DNA of 64,000 nucleotides from positions 81,802,618-81,866,617 of the forward strand of contig NC_089260.1 in the NCBI RefSeq assembly GCF_963930625.1. The letters run 5' to 3'. Below are positions 27,701-40,747 of the stretch, piece after piece (positions within the stretch are counted from its first letter, which is position 1; the number at the start of each line of letters is the position of its first letter). Source of the DNA: Muntiacus reevesi. Lineage: Eukaryota > Chordata > Mammalia > Artiodactyla > Cervidae. The translations under genes and the position numbers were made by a program. The notes under the pieces were generated by a model that did not search any database, was not told the origin of the DNA, and saw nothing but the letters and a program-made list of their open reading frames with translations.

Positions 27701-30700
27701 GTCAATAATGTGGGAATCATGTGGGAATCACGTGTCAATCACGATGGAATTACGTGTGAATCACGTGTGAATCACGTGGGAATCACGTGGGAATCACGTG
27801 ACAATCATATGGGAATCACCCAGGAATCACGTGTTAATCACGTGGGAATCACATGGGAATCACGTGGGAATGACGTGTCAATCACGTGGAAATCACGTGT
27901 CAATCACGTGGGAATCACTTGGGAATCACGTTGGAATCATGTGTCAATCACTTGGGAATAACGTGGGAATCACGTGGGAAGCACGTGGGAATCACATGTC
28001 AATCACTTGGGAATCACATGGGAATCACGTGATAATCACGTGGGAATCACGTGTCAGCACTTGGGAATTACGTGAGAATCACGTTGGAATCACGTGTCAA
28101 TCACGTGGGAATCATGCGTCAATCACGTGGGAATCACGTGGGAATTACGTCTCAATCACGTGGGAATCACGTGGGAATCACGTGGGAATCACGTGGGAAT
28201 CACGTGGGAATCACGTGGGAATCACGTGTCAATCACGTGGGAATCACGTGGGAATTACGTGTCAATCACGTGGGAATCACGTGGGAATTACGTCGGAATC
28301 TCGTGCCAATCACGTGGGAATCTCGTGCCAATCACGTGGGAATCACGTGGGAATCACGTGGGAATCTCGTGGGTATCACGAGGGAATTACGTGGGAATCA
28401 CATGTCAATCACGTGGGAATCACATGTCAATCAAGTTTGAATCACGTGGCAATCACGTGGGAATGACATTTAATCCCTTGGGAATCACGTGGGAATAAGG
28501 TAGGAATCACGTGTCAATCACGTGGGAATCACAAGGGAATCACGTGGGATTCACGTGGGAATCACGTGTCAATCACGTGTCAGTCATGTGAGAATCAAGT
28601 GGGAATCACGTGGACATCACGTGTCAATAACGTGGGAATCACGTGGGAATCATGAGTCAATCCCGTGGGAATCACGTGGGAATAAGGTGGGAATCACGTG
28701 TCAATCACGTGGGAATCACATGGGAGTCACGTGGGAATAATGTGGGAATTACGTGGTAATCAAGTAGGAATCACGTGGGAATAACGTGTCAATTACTTGG
28801 GAATCATGTGGGAATCACGTGTCAATCACGAGGGAATCACGTAGGAATCACGTGTCAATCACGTGGGCATCACATGGGTATCACACGGGAATCATTTGGG
28901 AATCACGTGTCAATCACGTTGGAATCACGTGGGAATCACTTTTGAATCACGTGGGAATCACGTGTCAATCACGAGGGAATCACGTAGGAATCACGTGTCA
29001 ATCACGTGGGCATCACATGGGTATCACACGGGAATCATTTGGGAATCACGTGTCAATCACGTTGGAATCACGTGGGAATCACTTTTGAATCACGTGGGAA
29101 TCACGTGTCAATCACGAGGGAATCACTTGGGAATCACGTTGGAATCATGTGTCAATCACTTGGGAATAACGTGGGAATCACGTGGGAAGCACGTGGGAAT
29201 CACGTGTCAATCTCTTGGGAATCACATGGGAATCACGTGATAATCACGTGGGAATCACGTGTCAATCACGTGGGAATTACGTGAGAATCACGTGGGAATC
29301 ATGTGGGAATCACATGTCAATCACGTGGGAATCATGTGGGAATCATGCGTCAATCACGTGGGAAACACGTGGGAATTACGTGTCAATCACGTGGGAATGA
29401 TGTGGGAATTACGTCGGAATCTCGTGCCAATCACGTGGGAATCACGTGGGAATCACGTGGGAATCACGTGTCAATCACGTGGGAGTCACGTGGGACTTAC
29501 GTGTCAATCACGTGGGAATCACGTGGGAATTACGTCGGAATCTCGTGCCAATCATGTGGGAATCTCGTGCTAATCACGTGGGAATCACGTGGGAATCACG
29601 TGGGAATCTCGTGGGAATCACGTGGGAATTACGTGGGAATCACGTGTCAATCACGTGGGAAACACATGTCAATCAAATTTGAATCACGTGGCAATAACGT
29701 GGGAATGACATTTCAATCCCTTGGGAATCACGTGGGAATAAGGTGGGAATCACGTGTCAATCACGTGTCAATCATGTGATAATCACGTGGGAATCACGTG
29801 GAAATCACGTGTCAATCACGTGGGAATCACGTGTCAATCACGTTGGAATCACGTGGGAATCATATGGGAATCACGAGTCAATCACGTGGGAATCACATGG
29901 GAATCACATGACAATTACGTGGGAATCACGTTGGAGTCACGTGGGAATCATGTGTCAATCACGTGGGAATCACGTGGGAATCACTTGGGAATCACGTGGG
30001 AATCATGCGTCAATCACGTGGGAGTCACGTGGGAGTCACTTGGGAATAACGTGGGAATCATGTGGTAATCACGTAGGAATCACGTGAGAATAACGTGCCA
30101 ATCACGAGGGAAGCACGTAGGAATCACGTGTCACTCAGGTGGGCATCACATGGGTATCACACGGGAATCATTTGGGAATCACTTGTAAATCACGTTGGAA
30201 TCACGTCGGAATCACTTTTGAATCACGTGGGAATCACGTGTAAATCACGTGTGAATCACGTGTCAATCACGTGGGAATCACGTGTCAATCACGTGGGAAT
30301 CACGTGGGAATCACGTATCAATCATGTTGGAATCACGTGGGAATCATACGGGAATCACGAGTCAATCACGTGGGAATCACGTAGGAATCACATGTCAATT
30401 ACGTGGGAATCACGTTGTTGTCACGTGGGAATCACGTGGGAATCACGTGTCTATCACGTGGGAATCACGTGGGAGTCACGTGGGAATCACATGGGAATAA
30501 CGCGCCAATCACGTGGGAATCACGCTGGAATCACGTCTCAATCACGTGGGAATCATGTGGGAATCACGTGTCAATCACGTGGGCATCACGTGGACATCAC
30601 GTGGGAATCATTTGGGAATCACGTGGGAATCATGTGGGAATCACGTGGGAATCACGTGTCAATCACGTGTCAGTCATATGAGAATCAAGTGGGAATCACG

Positions 30701-30711
30701 TGGATATCACG
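24776..30711 (+). repeat. H4, beta-type higher-order block
   Basis: It aligns to H2 at offset 17,096 to about 29,950 and at 16,953 after it; the difference is the 154-bp duplication private to H2 less one extra monomer here. Three CATCTAG units are at 25587, 25840 and 25906. The doubled 143-bp module is at 28863 and 29006. GTGTCAGCACTTGGG is at 28051 and GTTGTTG at 30414. Its 3' side is followed by X1 instead of the M mosaic that follows H2. Confidence 0.88.
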
Positions 30712-32208
30712 TGTCAATCACGTGGGAATCACGTGGGAATCATGAGTCAATCCCGTGGGAATCACGTGGGAATCACGTGGGAATCATGCATCAATCACGT
30801 GGGAATCACATGGGAGTCACGTGGGAATAATGTGGGAATCACGTGGTAATCAAGTAGTAATCACGTGGGAATAACGTGTCAATCACGTGGGAATCATGTG
30901 GGAATCACGTGTCAATCACGAGGGAATCACGTAGGAATCACGTGTCAATCACGTGGGCATCACATGGGTATCACACGGGAATCATTTGGGAATCACGTGT
31001 CAATCACGTTGGAATCACGTGGGAATCACTTTTGAATCACGTGGGAATCACGTGTCAATCACGAGGGAATCACTTGGGAATCACGTTGGAATCATGTGTC
31101 AATCACTTGGGAATAACATGGGAATCACGTGGGAAGCACGTGGGAATCACGTGTCAATCTCTTGGGAATCATATGGGAATCACGTGATAATCACGTGGGA
31201 ATCACGTGTCAATCACGTGGGAATTACGTGAGAATCACGTGGGAATCACGTGGGAATCACGTGTCAATCACGTGGGAATCACGTGGGAATCACGCGTCAA
31301 TCACGTGGGAAACACGTGGGAATTACGTGTCAATCACGTGGGAATCACGTGGGAATTACGTCGGAATCTCGTGCCAATCACGTGGGAATCACGTGGGAAT
31401 CACGTGGGGATCACGTGTCAATCACGTGGGAGTCACGTGGGAATTACGTGTCAATCACGTGGGAATCACGTGGGTATTACGTCGGAATCTCGTGCCAATC
31501 ATGTGGGAATCTCGTGCCAATCACGTGGGAATCACGTGGGAATCATGTGGGAATCTCGTGGGAAAAACGTGGGAATTACGTGGGAATCACGTTTCAATCA
31601 CGTGGGAAACACATGTCAATCAAGTTTGAATCACGTGGCAATCACGTGGGAATGACATTTCAATCCTTTGGGAATCACGTGGAAATAAGGTGGGAATCAC
31701 GTGTCAATCACGTGGGAATCACATGGGAATCACGTGGGATTCACGTGGGAATCACGTGTCAATCACGTGTCAATCATGTGAGAATCAAGTGGGAATCACG
31801 TGGAAATCACGTGTCAATCACGTGGGAATCACGTGGGAATCACGTGTCAATCACGTTGGAATCACGTGGGAATCATATGGGAATCACGAGTCAATCACGT
31901 GGGAATCACGTGGGAATCACATGACAATTATGTGGGAATCACGTTGGAGTCACGTGGGAATCATGTGTCAATCACGTGGGAATCACGTGGGAATCAAGTG
32001 TCAATCCCGTGGGAATCACGTGGGAATCACTTGGGAATCACTTGGGAATAACGTGTCAATCACGAGGGAATCACGCAGGAATCACGTGTCAATCAGGTGG
32101 GCATCACGTGAGTATCACACGGGAATCATTTGGGAATCACTTGTAAATCACGTTGGAATCACGTCGGAATCACTTTTGAATCACGTATGAATCACGTGTC
32201 AATCACGT
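30712..32208 (+). repeat. X1, 3' partial H block
   Basis: About 1.5 kb resemble the last third of an H block (roughly 5430-6920 in H1), with the 143-bp module single, GTGGGAAGCACG and a GTGGGGATC unit near 31406. It is repeated as X2 (offset 8,539) and X3 (offset 15,827), and its first 0.8 kb match Mc. It lies between the beta blocks H4 and H5 and lacks the 5' and middle parts of H. Confidence 0.78.
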
Positions 32209-35200
32209 GTGAATCACGTGTCAATCACGTGGGAATCACGTGTCAATCACGTGGGAATCACGTGTCAATCACGTGGGAATCACTTGGGAATCACGTTGGA
32301 ATCATGTGTCAATCACTTGGGAATAATGTGGGAATCACGTGCTAATCACGTGGGAATCACGTGTCAATCACGTGGGAATTACGTGAGAATCACGTGGGAA
32401 TCACGTGGGAATCACGTGTCAATCACGTGGGAATCACGTGGGAATCATGCGTCAATCACGTGGGAAACACGTGTCAATCACGTGGGAATCACGTGTAAAT
32501 CACGTGGGAATCACGTGTCAATCATGTGGGAATCATGTGGGAATCACGTGGGAATCACGTGTCAATCACGTGGGAATCACGTGGGAATCACGTGTCAATC
32601 ATGTGGGAATCACGTGGGAATAACGTGGGAATCACGTGTCAATCATCTAGGAATCACGTGTCAATCACGTGGGAATCACGTGGGAATCACGTGGGATTCA
32701 TGCGTCAATCACGTGGGAAACACGTGTCAATCACGTGGGAATCACGTGTAAATCACGTGGGAATGACGTTTCAATCACGTGGGAATCACGTGGGAATCAC
32801 GTGGGAATCACGTGTCAATCACGTGGGAATCACGTGGGAATAACGTGTCAATCACGTGGGAATCACGTGGGAATAACGTGGGAATCACGTGTCAATCATC
32901 TAGGAATCACGTGTCAATCACGTGGGAATCACGTGGGAATCACGTGGGAATCACGTGTCAATCATCTAGGAATCACGTGTCAATCACGTGGGAATCACAT
33001 GGGAATCACGTGTCAATCACGTGGGAATCACGTGGGAATCACGTGGGAATCACGTGTGGATCACGTGACAATCATTTGGGAATCACGTGGGAATCACGTG
33101 TCAATCACGTGGGAATCACGTGGGAATCACGTGTCAATCACGTGGGAGTCACGTGGATTTCATGTGGGAATCCCTTGGAAATCACGGGGGAATCACGTGT
33201 CAATCATGAGGGAATCACGTGGGAATCACGTGTCAATCACGTGGGAAACACGTGTCAATCACGTGGGAATCACGTGTAAATCACGTGGGAATCACGTGTC
33301 AATCATGTGTCAATCACGTGGTAATCACGGGGGAATCACGTGGGAATCACGTGGGATCACGTGGGAATCACGTGACAATCATTTGTGAATCACGTGGTAA
33401 TCACGTGTAAATCACGTGAGAATCACGTGGGAATCACAAGGAAATCACATGTCAATCATGTGGGAATCACGTGTCAATCACGATGGAATCACTTGGGAAT
33501 CACGTGTCAATCACGGGGGAATCACGTGGTAATCACGTGTAAATCACGTGGGAATCACAAGGAAATCACGTGTCAATCACAAGGAAATCACTTGTGAATA
33601 ACGTGGGAAACACGTGTCAATCACTTGGGAATCACGTGGGAATCACGTGTCAATCACGGTGGAACCACGTGTGAATCACGTGTGAATCACGTGTCAATCA
33701 TGTGGGAATCACGTGGGAATCATGTGGGAATCACGTGGGAATCACGTGTCAATCATGTGGGAATCACGTGGGAATCACGTGTCAATCACGTGGGAATCAC
33801 GTGGGAATCACGTCGTAATCTCGTGCCAATCACGTGGGAATCACGTGGGAATCACGTGGGAATCACGTGGGAATCACGTGGGAATCACGTGGGAATCACG
33901 TGGGAATCACGTGGGTATCACGTGTTAATCACGTGGGAATCACTTGGGAATCACGTATCAATCACGTGGGAATATCGTGGGAATCACATTTAATCATGTG
34001 GAAATCACATGGGAATCTCGTGTCAATCAAGTTGGAATCACATGGGAATGACGTGTCAATCACGTTGGCATCACGTGGGAATCATTTGGGAATCACGTGT
34101 CATTCACGTTGGAATCATATGGGAATCACGTGGGAATAACGTGGGAATCACGTGCAAATCCCATAGGAATCCCGTGGGAATCACGTGGGAATCACGTGGG
34201 AATCACGTCGTAATCTCGTGCCAATCACGTGTTAATCACGTGGGAATCACTTGGGAATCACGTATCAATCACGTGGGAATATCGTCGGAATCACATTTAA
34301 TCACGTGGGAATCACGTGGGAATCACGTGTCAATCACGTGGGAATCACGTGGGAATAACGTGGGAATCACGTGCAAATCCCATAGGAATCCCGTGGGAAT
34401 CACGTGGGAATCACGTGTCAATAACGTAGGAATCACGTGTAAATCACGTGGTAATCATGTGGGAATCACATGTCAATCACGTCGGAATCATGTGGGAATC
34501 ATGTGGGAATCACGTGGGAATCACGTGACAATCATTTGGGAATCACCTGGGAATCACGTGTTAATCACGTGGGAATCACGTGACAATCATTTGGGAATCA
34601 CGTGGGAATCACGTGTCAATCCCATAGGAATCACGTGGGAATCACGTGGGAATCACGTGTCAATCACGGGGGAATCACGTGTAAATCACGTGGGAATCAT
34701 GTGTCAATCACGGGGGAATCACGTGGTAATCACGTGGGAATCAGGTTCGAATCACGTGTCAATAATGTGGGAATCATGTGGGAATCACGTGTCAATCACG
34801 ATGGAATTATGTGTGAATCACGTGTGAATCACGTGGGAATCACGTGGGAATCACGTGACAATCATATGGGAATCACCCAGGAATCACGTGTTAATCACGT
34901 GGGAATCACATGGGAATCACGTGGGAATGACGTGTCAATCACGTGGGAATCACGTGTCAATCACGTGGGAATCACTTGGGAATCACGTTGGAATCATGTG
35001 TCAATCACTTGGGAATAACGTGGAAATCACGTGGGAAGCACGTGGGAATCACATGTCAATCACTTGGGAATCACATGGGAATCACGTGATAATCACGTGG
35101 GAATCACGTGTCAGCACTTGGGAATTACGTGAGAATCACGTTGGAATCACGTGTCAATCACGTGGGAATCATGCGTCAATCACGTGGGAATCACGTGGGA

Positions 35201-38200
35201 ATTACGTCTCAATCACGTGGGAATCACGTGGGAATCACGTGGGAATCACGTGGGAATCACGTGGGAATCACGTGTCAATCACGTGGGAATCACGTGGGAA
35301 TTACGTGTCAATCACGTGGGAATCACGTGGGAATTACGTCGGAATCTCGTGCCAATCACGTGGGAATCTCGTGCCAATCACGTGGGAATCACGTGGGAAT
35401 CACGTGGGAATCTCGTGGGTATCACGAGGGAATTACGTGGGAATCACATGTCAATCACGTGGGAATCACATGTCAATCAAGTTTGAATCACGTGGCAATC
35501 ACGTGGGAATGACATTTAATCCCTTGGGAATCACGTGGGAATAAGGTAGGAATCACGTGTCAATCACGTGGGAATCACAAGGGAATCACGTGGGATTCAC
35601 GTGGGAATCACGTGTCAATCACGTGTCAGTCATGTGAGAATCAAGTGGGAATCACGTGGACATCACGTGTCAATAACGTGGGAATCACGTGGGAATCATG
35701 AGTCAATCCCGTGGGAATCACGTGGGAATAAGGTGGGAATCACGTGTCAATCACGTGGGAATCACATGGGAGTCACGTGGGAATAATGTGGGAATTACGT
35801 GGTAATCAAGTAGGAATCACGTGGGAATAACGTGTCAATTACTTGGGAATCATGTGGGAATCACGTGTCAATCACGAGGGAATCACGTAGGAATCACGTG
35901 TCAATCACGTGGGCATCACATGGGTATCACACGGGAATCATTTGGGAATCACGTGTCAATCACGTTGGAATCACGTGGGAATCACTTTTGAATCACGTGG
36001 GAATCACGTGTCAATCACGAGGGAATCACGTAGGAATCACGTGTCAATCACGTGGGCATCACATGGGTATCACACGGGAATCATTTGGGAATCACGTGTC
36101 AATCACGTTGGAATCACGTGGGAATCACTTTTGAATCACGTGGGAATCACGTGTCAATCACGAGGGAATCACTTGGGAATCACGTTGGAATCATGTGTCA
36201 ATCACTTGGGAATAACGTGGGAATCACGTGGGAAGCACGTGGGAATCACGTGTCAATCTCTTGGGAATCACATGGGAATCACGTGATAATCACGTGGGAA
36301 TCACGTGTCAATCACGTGGGAATTACGTGAGAATCACGTGGGAATCATGTGGGAATCACATGTCAATCACGTGGGAATCATGTGGGAATCATGCGTCAAT
36401 CACGTGGGAAACACGTGGGAATTACGTGTCAATCACGTGGGAATGACGTGGGAATTACGTCGGAATCTCGTGCCAATCACGTGGGAATCACGTGGGAATC
36501 ACGTGGGAATCACGTGTCAATCACGTGGGAGTCACGTGGGACTTACGTGTCAATCACGTGGGAATCACGTGGGAATTACGTCGGAATCTCGTGCCAATCA
36601 TGTGGGAATCTCGTGCTAATCACGTGGGAATCACGTGGGAATCACGTGGGAATCTCGTGGGAATCACGTGGGAATCACTTGGGAATCACGTATCAATCAC
36701 GTGGGAATATCGTGGGAATCACATTTAATCATGTGGAAATCACATGGGAATCTCGTGTCAATCAAGTTGGAATCACATGGGAATGACGTGTCAATCACGT
36801 TGGCATCACGTGGGAATCATTTGGGAATCACGTGTCATTCACGTTGGAATCATATGGGAATCACGTGGGAATAACGTGGGAATCACGTGCAAATCCCATA
36901 GGAATCCCGTGGGAATCACGTGGGAATCACGTGGGAATCACGTCGTAATCTCGTGCCAATCACGTGTTAATCACGTGGGAATCACTTGGGAATCACGTAT
37001 CAATCACGTGGGAATATCGTCGGAATCACATTTAATCACGTGGGAATCACGTGGGAATCACGTGTCAATCACGTGGGAATCACGTGGGAATAACGTGGGA
37101 ATCACGTGCAAATCCCATAGGAATCCCGTGGGAATCACGTGGGAATCACGTGTCAATAACGTAGGAATCACGTGTAAATCACGTGGTAATCATGTGGGAA
37201 TCACATGTCAATCACGTCGGAATCATGTGGGAATCATGTGGGAATCACGTGGGAATCACGTGACAATCATTTGGGAATCACCTGGGAATCACGTGTTAAT
37301 CACGTGGGAATCACGTGACAATCATTTGGGAATCACGTGGGAATCACGTGTCAATCCCATAGGAATCACGTGGGAATCACGTGGGAATCACGTGTCAATC
37401 ACGGGGGAATCACGTGTAAATCACGTGGGAATCACGTGTCAATCACGGGGGAATCACGTGGTAATCACGTGGGAATCAGGTTCGAATCACGTGTCAATAA
37501 TGTGGGAATCATGTGGGAATCACGTGGAATCACGTGTCAATCACGTGGGCATCACATGGGTATCACACGGGAATCATTTGGGAATCACGTGTCAATCACG
37601 TTGGAATCACGTGGGAATCACTTTTGAATCACGTGGGAATCACGTGTCAATCACGAGGGAATCACTTGGGAATCACGTTGGAATCATGTGTCAATCACTT
37701 GGGAATAACGTGGGAATCACGTGGGAAGCACGTGGGAATCACGTGTCAATCTCTTGGGAATCACATGGGAATCACGTGATAATCACGTGGGAATCACGTG
37801 TCAATCACGTGGGAATTACGTGAGAATCACGTGGGAATCATGTGGGAATCACATGTCAATCACGTGGGAATCATGTGGGAATCATGCATCAATCACGTGG
37901 GAAACACGTGGGAATTACGTGTCAATCACGTGGGAATGACGTGGGAATTACGTCGGAATCTCGTGCCAATCACGTGGGAATCACGTGGGAATCACGTGGG
38001 AATCACGTGTCAATCACGTGGGAGTCACGTGGGACTTACGTGTCAATCACGTGGGAATCACGTGGGAATTACGTCGGAATCTCGTGCCAATCATGTGGGA
38101 ATCTCGTGCTAATCACGTGGGAATCACGTGGGAATCACGTGGGAATCTCGTGGGAATCACGTGGGAATTACGTGGGAATCACGTGTCAATCACGTGGGAA

Positions 38201-39250
38201 ACACATGTCAATCAAATTTGAATCACGTGGCAATAACGTGGGAATGACATTTCAATCCCTTGGGAATCACGTGGGAATAAGGTGGGAATCACGTGTCAAT
38301 CACGTGTCAATCATGTGATAATCACGTGGGAATCACGTGGAAATCACGTGTCAATCACGTGGGAATCACGTGTCAATCACGTTGGAATCACGTGGGAATC
38401 ATATGGGAATCACGAGTCAATCACGTGGGAATCACATGGGAATCACATGACAATTACGTGGGAATCACGTTGGAGTCACGTGGGAATCATGTGTCAATCA
38501 CGTGGGAATCACGTGGGAATCACTTGGGAATCACGTGGGAATCATGCGTCAATCACGTGGGAGTCACGTGGGAGTCACTTGGGAATAACGTGGGAATCAT
38601 GTGGTAATCACGTAGGAATCACGTGAGAATAACGTGCCAATCACGAGGGAAGCACGTAGGAATCACGTGTCACTCAGGTGGGCATCACATGGGTATCACA
38701 CGGGAATCATTTGGGAATCACTTGTAAATCACGTTGGAATCACGTCGGAATCACTTTTGAATCACGTGGGAATCACGTGTAAATCACGTGTGAATCACGT
38801 GTCAATCACGTGGGAATCACGTGTCAATCACGTGGGAATCACGTGGGAATCACGTATCAATCATGTTGGAATCACGTGGGAATCATACGGGAATCACGAG
38901 TCAATCACGTGGGAATCACGTAGGAATCACATGTCAATTACGTGGGAATCACGTTGTTGTCACGTGGGAATCACGTGGGAATCACGTGTCTATCACGTGG
39001 GAATCACGTGGGAGTCACGTGGGAATCACATGGGAATAACGCGCCAATCACGTGGGAATCACGCTGGAATCACGTCTCAATCACGTGGGAATCATGTGGG
39101 AATCACGTGTCAATCACGTGGGCATCACGTGGACATCACGTGGGAATCATTTGGGAATCACGTGGGAATCATGTGGGAATCACGTGGGAATCACGTGTCA
39201 ATCACGTGTCAGTCATATGAGAATCAAGTGGGAATCACGTGGATATCACG
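32209..39250 (+). repeat. H5, beta-type block with an internal insertion
   Basis: It aligns to H4 at offset 7,057 from about 32,210 and at 7,046 after 35,500. It lacks the first 385 bp or so of H4. CATCTAG units are at 32644, 32897 and 32963, the 143-bp module is doubled (35909, 36052), and GTGTCAGCACTTGGG is at 35108. At about 36,672 the order is broken by a re-copied segment that ends at about 37,526. The block then continues as in H4 at offset 8,539, with GTTGTTG at 38953. Confidence 0.83.
36672..37526 (+). repeat. Re-copied segment inserted inside H5
   Basis: From about 36,672 to 37,526 the sequence repeats 33,937-34,791 at offset 2,735, including the short CACATTTAATC units, TCAAGTTGG and the GGTTCG unit. 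At about 37,526 it leaves this copy through a 10-bp unit (GTGGAATC) and resumes at the equivalent of 36,033, so 36,033-36,660 is present a second time just downstream (offset 1,493). No equivalent insertion occurs in H2, H4 or H6. Confidence 0.8.
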
Positions 39251-40747
39251 TGTCAATCACGTGGGAATCACGTGGGAATCATGAGTCAATCCCGTGGGAA
39301 TCACGTGGGAATCACGTGGGAATCATGCATCAATCACGTGGGAATCACATGGGAGTCACGTGGGAATAATGTGGGAATCACGTGGTAATCAAGTAGTAAT
39401 CACGTGGGAATAACGTGTCAATCACGTGGGAATCATGTGGGAATCACGTGTCAATCACGAGGGAATCACGTAGGAATCACGTGTCAATCACGTGGGCATC
39501 ACATGGGTATCACACGGGAATCATTTGGGAATCACGTGTCAATCACGTTGGAATCACGTGGGAATCACTTTTGAATCACGTGGGAATCACGTGTCAATCA
39601 CGAGGGAATCACTTGGGAATCACGTTGGAATCATGTGTCAATCACTTGGGAATAACATGGGAATCACGTGGGAAGCACGTGGGAATCACGTGTCAATCTC
39701 TTGGGAATCATATGGGAATCACGTGATAATCACGTGGGAATCACGTGTCAATCACGTGGGAATTACGTGAGAATCACGTGGGAATCACGTGGGAATCACG
39801 TGTCAATCACGTGGGAATCACGTGGGAATCACGCGTCAATCACGTGGGAAACACGTGGGAATTACGTGTCAATCACGTGGGAATCACGTGGGAATTACGT
39901 CGGAATCTCGTGCCAATCACGTGGCAATCACGTGGGAATCACGTGGGGATCACGTGTCAATCACGTGGGAGTCACGTGGGAATTACGTGTCAATCACGTG
40001 GGAATCACGTGGGTATTACGTCGGAATCTCGTGCCAATCATGTGGGAATCTCGTGCCAATCACGTGGGAATCACGTGGGAATCATGTGGGAATCTCGTGG
40101 GAAAAACGTGGGAATTACGTGGGAATCACGTTTCAATCACGTGGGAAACACATGTCAATCAAGTTTGAATCACGTGGCAATCACGTGGGAATGACATTTC
40201 AATCCTTTGGGAATCACGTGGAAATAAGGTGGGAATCACGTGTCAATCACGTGGGAATCACATGGGAGTCACGTGGGATTCACGTGGGAATCACGTGTCA
40301 ATCACGTGTCAATCATGTGAGAATCAAGTGGGAATCACGTGGAAATCACGTGTCAATCACGTGGGAATCACGTGGGAATCACGTGTCAATCACGTTGGAA
40401 TCACGTGGGAATCATATGGGAATCACGAGTCAATCACGTGGGAATCACGTGGGAATCACATGACAATTATGTGGGAATCACGTTGGAGTCACGTGGGAAT
40501 CATGTGTCAATCACGTGGGAATCACGTGGGAATCAAGTGTCAATCCCGTGGGAATCACGTGGGAATCACTTGGGAATCACTTGGGAATAACGTGTCAATC
40601 ACGAGGGAATCACGCAGGAATCACGTGTCAATCAGGTGGGCATCACGTGAGTATCACACGGGAATCATTTGGGAATCACTTGTAAATCACGTTGGAATCA
40701 CGTCGGAATCACTTTTGAATCACGTATGAATCACGTGTCAATCACGT
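39251..40747 (+). repeat. X2, 3' partial H block
   Basis: It is nearly identical to X1 at offset 8,539. Visible differences are single bases, for example GGGAGTCACG near 40264 where X1 has GGGAATCACG, and GTGGCAATC near 39922 where X1 has GTGGGAATC. It joins H5 to H6. Confidence 0.83.

Noticed and set aside
36672..37526. Mobile element insertion
   Set aside because: The inserted segment is ordinary satellite copied from 2.7 kb upstream, with no terminal repeats, target-site duplication or coding sequence.
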